Shown one piece after another: positions 13,318 to 18,550 of a DNA stretch of 18,550 nucleotides (positions within the stretch are counted from its first letter, which is position 1; the number at the start of each line of letters is the position of its first letter). The translations under genes were made by a program, and so were the position numbers. The DNA comes from Flexistipes sp041694215 (GTDB lineage Bacteria > Chrysiogenota > Deferribacteres > Deferribacterales > Flexistipitaceae). The notes under the pieces were generated by a model. It saw only the letters and a program-made list of their open reading frames with translations, ran no database searches and was not told the DNA's origin. The stretch spans positions 1-18,550 of the forward strand of contig JASMTO010000016.1 of assembly GCA_041694215.1 (NCBI GenBank), written 5' to 3'.

Positions 13318-15726
13318 ATGCCCGAAAATACTGGTGCCAAAAAAAATGTTGTTATAGTTGAATCCCCCGCCAAAGCCAAAACAATTGAGCGGTATCTTGG
13401 CAAAAATTTTAAAGTTATGGCCAGTGTTGGTCATGTGCGGGATCTGCCTAAAAACGAGATTGGAGTGGATATAGAAAATAGCTTCGAACCCAAGTACAAA
13501 ACGATTAAAGGGAAAAAAAAGATTATAGATGCTTTGAAGCAAGAAACAAAGAATGCAGACAAGATTTATCTGGCAACCGACCCTGATCGGGAAGGTGAAG
13601 CGATAGCCTGGCATATAGCTGAAGCTTTAAAGGTAAAAGATAGTAATACATATCGTGTTTTGTTTAATGAAATTACAAAGCAGGGGGTAAAAACAGGTAT
13701 AGAGAAACCGGGGAAAATCAACATGAATAGGGTTAATGCCCAGCAGTCCCGGCGTATTCTGGACAGACTAGTGGGGTATATGGTGAGCCCACTGCTGTGG
13801 AAACCTCTCAAGTACGGGCTTTCCGCCGGCCGTGTGCAATCGGTTGCCCTCAGGCTGATATGTGAGAGGGAAAATGAAATCGAACGTTTCGTCCCTAAAG
13901 AATACTGGACAATTGATGGCTTTTTCAGCAAATCAGAAATGGAAAAAGACGAAAGTTCCATAATAAAAGCACGTCTTGAAAAAAAGAACGGTAAAAAGAT
14001 AAATATAAATAACGAAAATGAAACCCGAGAAATCCTTAGTTATCTGAAAAAAAATAAAGCTGTTGTTGCTGATGTTACCAAAAAAGAGGTAAAGCAAAAC
14101 CCTGCTGTTCCCTTTATTACCTCAACACTTCAGCAGGATGCTAACAGGAAACTTGGATTTACTGCCAAGAAAACGATGATAATCGCTCAACAGCTGTATG
14201 AGGGTATTAATCTCGGCAAAGAAGGCCCGGTGGGGTTAATAACCTACATGAGGACTGACTCCACAAGGGTTTCAGATGAATCGGTGAATCAAGCAAAGAC
14301 TTACATCAAGAAAAACTTTGGGGAAAAATTTCTGGGAGGAGGCATCCAGAACAAATCCAGAAAGAAAAAAGCAAACATCCAGGACGCACATGAGGCAATC
14401 AGACCTACTAATGTGGAAAAAACCCCGGATAATATCAGAAATTTTTTAAATAATGATCAGTATAAACTGTACAAACTTATTTGGGACAGATTTGTAGCTA
14501 GCCAAATGGCTCCAGCTGTTTTCGATCAAAGTATCATAACTATATCCGTGGGAGAATATGATTTTGTAACAAAAGGGAAAATCCTAAAATTCCCCGGTTT
14601 TACGAAGCTGTATGTGGAATCCAAAGATGAAAGTGGCAACGATGAGGATTCCATAATTTACGATGTAGGAAAAGGTGAAAACCTTACAACGGTTAAATAT
14701 GAAGAAAAACAGCACTTTACCACCCCTCCGCCTAGATATACGGAAGCAAGGCTTGTAAAAACACTCGAACAGAAGGGGATCGGAAGACCTAGCACATATG
14801 CTTCCATAATATCCACTATACTGGAACGCAATTATGTCATCCTTGAAGAAAAAAAGTTCAAACCCACAGAACTGGGGCGTATAGTAAATCAGCTGCTTAT
14901 AACAAATTTCACGAACCTGTTTAATGTGGAATTTACTGCAGAGATGGAAAAGGAGCTGGATCAGGTGGAATCTGGTTCTAAGGAATGGATAGCTTTATTG
15001 GATGAATTTTACAAAAATTTCAGGAAAGAACTGGAGAAAGCAGAGGATAAATTTGAAGCTGATTTGAAAATTGGTGAAAAATGTCCGGACTGTGGTGAAG
15101 ATCTTGTAATAAAACATGGCCGCAATGGTTCATTTATAGCCTGTTCTGGATATCCGGAATGTAGATTTTCATGTAATTTTGAAAGGGATGAAAACGGCAA
15201 AATTGTTTTAACGGATAAAGACAACGCACCGTCAACCGGAATAAAATGCGAAAAATGCGGTGCAGAAATGGTAATAAAACGCAGCAGATATGGCGAAATA
15301 TTGGCTTGCTCTGCTTACCCGGAATGCAAAAATATCAAGAATTTTATAAAACTTTCCAATGGCTCTCTGCGTATCATAGAAACTGGTGAAACATTGGGTA
15401 GCAAATGCCCTAAATGCGGTGCGGATTTGGTTGTGAAAAGCGGAAAAAACGGTATATTTGCCGCCTGCAGCGCTTACCCCAAATGCAACTACACAGCTAG
15501 CATAAAAGTGGATGATGAAGGTAATCTCCAGCCTTTAATCTTAAAAACTGAGAACGTTAACTGTGAAAAATGTGGTGCTGAAATGGTACTAAAAAGGAGC
15601 AGAAGGGGCTCTTTTTTTGCATGTCCCAACTATCCTGATTGTAAAAACACCAAAGCTGCTGTTGCCACCGATGATGGCAGGGTTATTGTAAAAAAATCCA
15701 AAAAGGAAACATCCGGAAAGGTATGA
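13318..15726 (+). CDS. topA: DNA topoisomerase I (type IA)
   Basis: Relaxes negative supercoils through a 5'-phosphotyrosine intermediate. The TOPRIM domain opens the protein (VVIVESPAKAKTIERYLG and GHVRDLPK), with the acidic metal site in ATDPDREGEAIAWH. The catalytic tyrosine is Y310 in GLITYMRTDSTRVSDE. Conserved VQSVALRLICERE and GIGRPSTYASII blocks follow. From residue 589 to about 775 there are four 4-Cys zinc fingers (CPDCG, CEKCG, CPKCG, CEKCG, each closed by a CxxYPxC-type pair). Fingers 1 and 3 resemble each other, as do 2 and 4. Length is 802 residues. The start ATG has GGAGGGAG before it, after a 92-nt gap from smg that shows only a weak hairpin and T-rich sequence. It overlaps trmFO by 4 nt (ATGA). 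Confidence 0.97.
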   Translation: MPENTGAKKNVVIVESPAKAKTIERYLGKNFKVMASVGHVRDLPKNEIGVDIENSFEPKYKTIKGKKKIIDALKQETKNADKIYLATDPDREGEAIAWHIAEALKVKDSNTYRVLFNEITKQGVKTGIEKPGKINMNRVNAQQSRRILDRLVGYMVSPLLWKPLKYGLSAGRVQSVALRLICERENEIERFVPKEYWTIDGFFSKSEMEKDESSIIKARLEKKNGKKININNENETREILSYLKKNKAVVADVTKKEVKQNPAVPFITSTLQQDANRKLGFTAKKTMIIAQQLYEGINLGKEGPVGLITYMRTDSTRVSDESVNQAKTYIKKNFGEKFLGGGIQNKSRKKKANIQDAHEAIRPTNVEKTPDNIRNFLNNDQYKLYKLIWDRFVASQMAPAVFDQSIITISVGEYDFVTKGKILKFPGFTKLYVESKDESGNDEDSIIYDVGKGENLTTVKYEEKQHFTTPPPRYTEARLVKTLEQKGIGRPSTYASIISTILERNYVILEEKKFKPTELGRIVNQLLITNFTNLFNVEFTAEMEKELDQVESGSKEWIALLDEFYKNFRKELEKAEDKFEADLKIGEKCPDCGEDLVIKHGRNGSFIACSGYPECRFSCNFERDENGKIVLTDKDNAPSTGIKCEKCGAEMVIKRSRYGEILACSAYPECKNIKNFIKLSNGSLRIIETGETLGSKCPKCGADLVVKSGKNGIFAACSAYPKCNYTASIKVDDEGNLQPLILKTENVNCEKCGAEMVLKRSRRGSFFACPNYPDCKNTKAAVATDDGRVIVKKSKKETSGKV

Positions 15727-17033
15727 ATAAAACAGAGGTAACAATTATTGGAGGAGGCTTATCGGGGAGTGAGGCTGCATACCAGTTGGCAGATGCCGGT
15801 TTTCATGTGACACTGTATGAGATGCGCCCCCACAAAATGACCCCAGCTCACAAAACGCCGTTTCTTGCCGAACTTGTTTGTTCAAACTCGCTGAAATCTG
15901 AAGCCTTAAACTCTGCAAGCGGTCTTCTAAAACAAGAGCTTAAATATCTTCGAAGCATAGTTATCCAAACGGCGGAGAAACACAAGGTTCCTGCTGGCAA
16001 TTCACTGGCAGTGGACAGAGAAAAATTTGCAAACACACTTACCGACATTATATCAAACCATAAAAATATAAACGTTATAAGGGAGGAAATAACAGCAATC
16101 CCCCAACAGCGCCCTCTCATCATTGCAACAGGTCCCCTTACTTCAGATAAATTTTCTGAAGCGTTAAAACAATTAACCCCTGAAGGGCTATTTTTTTACG
16201 ATGCTATTGCACCTGTTGTCAGCGTTGATTCGATAGATTTTAATCACTGTTTTTTCAAAAGTAGATACGATAAAGGATCTCCAGATTTCCTAAATTGTCC
16301 TATGACAGAAGACGAATTTACAATATTTTATAACGAGCTCATGAAAGCTGAAAAAGTGGAACCAGAGGATTTTGAAGACAGATCTGTTTTTGAAGCATGT
16401 ATGCCCATAGAAGAGATGGCAAAAAGAGGTGAGAAAACGCTTACATTTGGCCCATTAAAACCTGTGGGGCTGGAGCATCCGGAGACAGGCAGGAGATATT
16501 ATGCTGTTTTGCAGCTGAGAAAGGAGAACAGTGAAGGTACATCCTATAACCTGGTGGGTTGCCAGACAAAAATGAAATTTTATGAGCAAAAACGGGTTTT
16601 CAGGTTGATTCCAGCTCTTAGAAATGCTGAATTCCTTAAATACGGAACTATGCATAGAAACACATACATCAATTCACCGAAATATTTAGACATCAATTAT
16701 AGATTAAAAGATCAAGATATATACTTTGCCGGGCAGATCACCGGTGTTGAAGGCTACATAGAATCTGTTGCCAGCGGGATAACTGCTGCGTTGGATATAA
16801 TACATAGATATTACACCGGAAAATCTTTAAAATTACCCGAAACAACAGCTCTTTTTGCGTTACAGCATTATACAAAAAATTACGAAGGTGCATTTGTGCC
16901 ATCTAATTTTCATTTTGGATTGCTGCCTCCATTAAATAAAAAGATAAAGGACAAGCAATTAAAAAAAGAATATATGAGCAGAAGGGCTTTGGAAGATCTG
17001 GAGCAACTTATTAAAGAACTGCCATGGAAATAA
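15723..17033 (+). CDS. trmFO: Folate/FAD-dependent tRNA (uracil-54-C5)-methyltransferase
   Basis: Makes 5-methyluridine at position 54 of the tRNA T-loop using methylene-tetrahydrofolate as carbon donor and FAD as reductant, instead of the SAM-dependent TrmA. The FAD dinucleotide-binding motif GGGLSG is at 10-15, followed by the acidic residue in LYEMRP. Family blocks VCSNSLKSEALNSASGLLK, VPAGNSLAVDRE, FEACMPIEEMAKRG and FAGQITGVEGYIESVASG are all present. C53 and C226 fall at the numbers reported for the functional cysteines of the B. subtilis enzyme (from memory). Length is 436 residues, normal. It overlaps topA by 4 nt and xerC by 10 nt. The topA-trmFO-xerC order is also seen in Firmicutes. 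Confidence 0.97.
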   Translation: MNKTEVTIIGGGLSGSEAAYQLADAGFHVTLYEMRPHKMTPAHKTPFLAELVCSNSLKSEALNSASGLLKQELKYLRSIVIQTAEKHKVPAGNSLAVDREKFANTLTDIISNHKNINVIREEITAIPQQRPLIIATGPLTSDKFSEALKQLTPEGLFFYDAIAPVVSVDSIDFNHCFFKSRYDKGSPDFLNCPMTEDEFTIFYNELMKAEKVEPEDFEDRSVFEACMPIEEMAKRGEKTLTFGPLKPVGLEHPETGRRYYAVLQLRKENSEGTSYNLVGCQTKMKFYEQKRVFRLIPALRNAEFLKYGTMHRNTYINSPKYLDINYRLKDQDIYFAGQITGVEGYIESVASGITAALDIIHRYYTGKSLKLPETTALFALQHYTKNYEGAFVPSNFHFGLLPPLNKKIKDKQLKKEYMSRRALEDLEQLIKELPWK

Positions 17034-17920
17034 GTAGAGCTGCTGACAAATTTCTTGATTTTTTGATGAATGAAAAAAATTCCAGCAAACACACCCTGAG
17101 CTCCTACAGCAGGGACCTAAACGATTTTATCGAGTACTTGGAGCAAGAAGATATGCCGGTGGAAGATATAGACTTTTTTCTTCTAAGGGGTTTTGTGGCT
17201 GCCTGTTATGAGAAAGGGTTGTCTTCAACCACCATTGAAAGAAAAATTGCCACTTTGAAATCGTTCTATAAATTCTTAGTTATGCGCAAAATAGTTGAGA
17301 ACAATACAGCAAAACCGCTAAAATTCCCAAAAAAAGAACAGAAATCATTCAGGGTATTTAATATCGATGATCTTCTAAATCTCTTGGAAGCACCAGATAA
17401 AAGCACTCCGCGGGGATTGAGGGATTGTCTTATATTAGAAATGTTGTATGCTACAGGCATGCGGGTTTCAGAACTTGCATCAGTCGAACTTACCGATATT
17501 GATTTCAATGGAAGGCGCCTCAGAGTCATGGGAAAAGGGAAGAAAGAGCGGATTATCCCTTTGTCCGATTTCCATATAGATTTGATACGAAAATACAATA
17601 CAGTAAAAGATAAGATACCCAAAAACAGGGAGATTCAGACCAATAAACTGCTCATTAACAAACTGGGGACAGCTCTTACAGACAGAAGCATAAGGCGAAT
17701 CGTGGATAAATATCTAAAAATCTGCGGACTGCCCGCTACCTTCAGTCCCCATGATTTCAGGCACTCCTTTGCCACCCATATGCTGGAAAATGGCGCTGAT
17801 TTAAGAACAATTCAAGAATTGCTTGGTCACAGCAGCCTATCAACCACACAAAAATATACCCATTTAAATCTTGCAGAGATATTAAAGATTTACGATAAAA
17901 CCCACCCCAAAGCAAAGTAA
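17024..17920 (+). CDS. xerC: Site-specific tyrosine recombinase XerC
   Basis: Tyrosine recombinase that resolves chromosome dimers at dif together with a partner (XerD). The N-terminal SAM-like DNA-binding domain covers about 1-100 (HTLSSYSRDLNDFIEYL). The catalytic domain carries R147 (ATGMRVSELA), K171 (GKGKKER), H243 and R246 (PHDFRHSFATH), H269 (LLGHSSLSTTQKYTH) and the nucleophile Y278. Length of 298 residues is typical. XerC rather than XerD is chosen from the topA-trmFO-xerC neighbourhood; sequence alone does not separate the two confidently. It overlaps trmFO by 10 nt, and its ribosome site is weak, so translation is probably coupled. It is the last gene of the plus-strand block; no strong terminator follows. 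Confidence 0.9.
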   Translation: MEISRAADKFLDFLMNEKNSSKHTLSSYSRDLNDFIEYLEQEDMPVEDIDFFLLRGFVAACYEKGLSSTTIERKIATLKSFYKFLVMRKIVENNTAKPLKFPKKEQKSFRVFNIDDLLNLLEAPDKSTPRGLRDCLILEMLYATGMRVSELASVELTDIDFNGRRLRVMGKGKKERIIPLSDFHIDLIRKYNTVKDKIPKNREIQTNKLLINKLGTALTDRSIRRIVDKYLKICGLPATFSPHDFRHSFATHMLENGADLRTIQELLGHSSLSTTQKYTHLNLAEILKIYDKTHPKAK

Positions 17921-17974
17921 ATATGCTCTTATACTTGCCATTTGTTATGATTTTCTTACGGTAAAATTTTCTGT

Positions 17975-18190
17975 GTGATTTACCAGTTTAAAAAACAGGT
18001 GATTGACTTTTCTCAAATTTATCTGCCTTGGGGTGGAGGCTACCAGATGACCTTTTACGGCTATACAAAAGTCTCTAACTGGCATCATCAGCTGGCTTGG
18101 GTAGAACCCTTTCTAACCCTGGCAGATATGACAGAAAACGTGCATAGCAAGAGCTCCCAGCTCTCGTATGGTTTGTTGGAATCTATATAG
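17975..18190 (+). CDS. Unrecognised short ORF, possibly a gene fragment
   Basis: A 71-codon frame beginning at a GTG with no convincing ribosome site. The translation is rich in aromatic residues (LPWGGGYQ, FYGYTKV, NWHHQLAWVEPF) and looks like real protein. Use of CTG, ACC, GGC and CAG codons differs from the AT-rich neighbours. No family is recognised. It may be a decayed remnant of a longer gene brought in with the accessory sequence to its right. It lies 54 nt after xerC. Confidence 0.3.
   Translation: MIYQFKKQVIDFSQIYLPWGGGYQMTFYGYTKVSNWHHQLAWVEPFLTLADMTENVHSKSSQLSYGLLESI
18150..18164. other. Perfect 6-bp hairpin
   Basis: AGAGCT-CCC-AGCTCT forms a perfect stem with a 3-nt loop inside the unrecognised ORF. 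No T-run follows on either strand, so it is not a clear terminator. It lies about 40 nt beyond the stop of the Rpn-like gene on the minus strand. Confidence 0.35.
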
Positions 18191-18204
18191 CTCATGGAAA
18201 CGTT

Positions 18205-18550
18205 TTATTTTAGCAAATCTAACAACTTTCCTTTATTATCCTCAAAAAGAATAGCTTCCGTAGCCTTATCCAGTTTGTCTAAATCGGTAACAGATTTTAT
18301 AAAATCTTTTTCAGATTCGGTGATACCGTATTTCTTGCTTATAAGCTTGATAAGAGTCTCTTGTTTACTGGCGATTTTGCCTTTCAACTCGCCCCTCTGC
18401 TCGCCCCTTTGCTCACCTTGCTGGATCCATCTCTCTGCTAATGTTGGCATCTTATCACCTCCTACTGCTTCCTTTACTACTTCCATAAACTCTTCTTCGT
18501 TTATATCCTTCTTGTTTACTATATAATCAAATATCAATATCCAGCCATTC
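18205..18550 (-). CDS. Rpn/YhgA-type nuclease, C-terminal part (cut by window edge)
   Basis: The minus-strand frame is open from 18550 to a stop at 18205, so the N-terminal part, including the PD-(D/E)XK nuclease core, lies outside. What is visible is the typical C-terminal tail of the recombination-promoting nuclease / putative transposase family: FDYIVNKKDINEEEF, then MPTLAERWIQQG, then a charged G-x-x-x-G repeat (GEQRGEQRGELKGK) and a helical end (LIKLISKKYGITESE, LEDLLK-like finish). The GEQR unit is tandemly repeated at DNA level. E. coli Rpn proteins are DNA endonucleases that raise RecA-independent recombination; these genes are often multicopy. A TTG at 18537 could serve as a start only for a fragment. 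Whether the full gene is intact cannot be seen. Confidence 0.7.
   Translation of the reverse strand, partial: NGWILIFDYIVNKKDINEEEFMEVVKEAVGGDKMPTLAERWIQQGEQRGEQRGELKGKIASKQETLIKLISKKYGITESEKDFIKSVTDLDKLDKATEAILFEDNKGKLLDLLK

Noticed and set aside
13098..13361. 87-codon plus-strand ORF across the smg-topA junction
   Set aside because: It overlaps both genes in another frame and has no family resemblance; smg and topA are strongly supported.
17960..17984. GGTAAA...TTTACC inverted repeat after xerC as a terminator
   Set aside because: A 6-bp AT-rich stem with a 13-nt loop followed by a short mixed sequence; stability and T-run are insufficient.

Overview
The window looks like chromosomal DNA from an AT-rich, anaerobic or respiratory Gram-negative bacterium that uses selenocysteine. 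Gene content (selA-selB, TrmFO, DprA-Smg-TopA, an FNR-type site, a Cache chemoreceptor) and overall style suggest the Deferribacterota (Flexistipes/Deferribacter-like). That assignment is inference from memory, not a database result. No rRNA, tRNA or CRISPR array is visible.

Left region (1-4121, minus strand). A five-gene operon runs from 3668 down to 129. In order it encodes: a substrate-binding-protein-like protein with an N-terminal DUF1858-type domain and no signal peptide; a HypB/UreG/CobW-like P-loop GTPase with cysteine pairs; an ABC-type ATPase with its own N-terminal extension; a 79-residue cysteine-rich protein; and a YgbA-like protein of the nitrous oxide-stimulated promoter family. 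No permease is present. A perfect FNR/DNR-type palindrome (TTGAT-N4-ATCAA, 3726-3739) lies 21 nt upstream of a good -10 hexamer, the geometry of a class II FNR-activated promoter. The operon therefore looks like an uncharacterised module, probably cytosolic, induced by low oxygen or nitric oxide. This is the most interesting part of the window. Its upstream intergenic region (3669-4121) is full of repeats: a 14-bp tandem duplication, a degenerate heptamer array, and a cloverleaf-like compound inverted repeat. A 22-bp dispersed repeat occurs once on each side of the operon.

Middle region (4122-8284, minus strand). argG, glyQ and a two-Cache methyl-accepting chemotaxis protein lie head to tail with short gaps. 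glyS does not follow glyQ.

Right region (8482-17920, plus strand). Seven closely packed genes follow a divergent promoter region: selA, selB, dprA, smg, topA, trmFO and xerC. They cover selenocysteine synthesis and decoding, DNA uptake/recombination, DNA topology, tRNA U54 methylation and chromosome dimer resolution. Overlaps join selA/selB, selB/dprA, topA/trmFO and trmFO/xerC, so most of the block is probably translationally coupled. The first three genes appear to use TTG starts.

Right edge (17921-18550). Past xerC the housekeeping order breaks off. There is an unrecognised short ORF and then, on the minus strand, the C-terminal part of an Rpn/YhgA-type (PD-(D/E)XK, 'transposase_31') nuclease cut by the window edge. 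This looks like accessory sequence.
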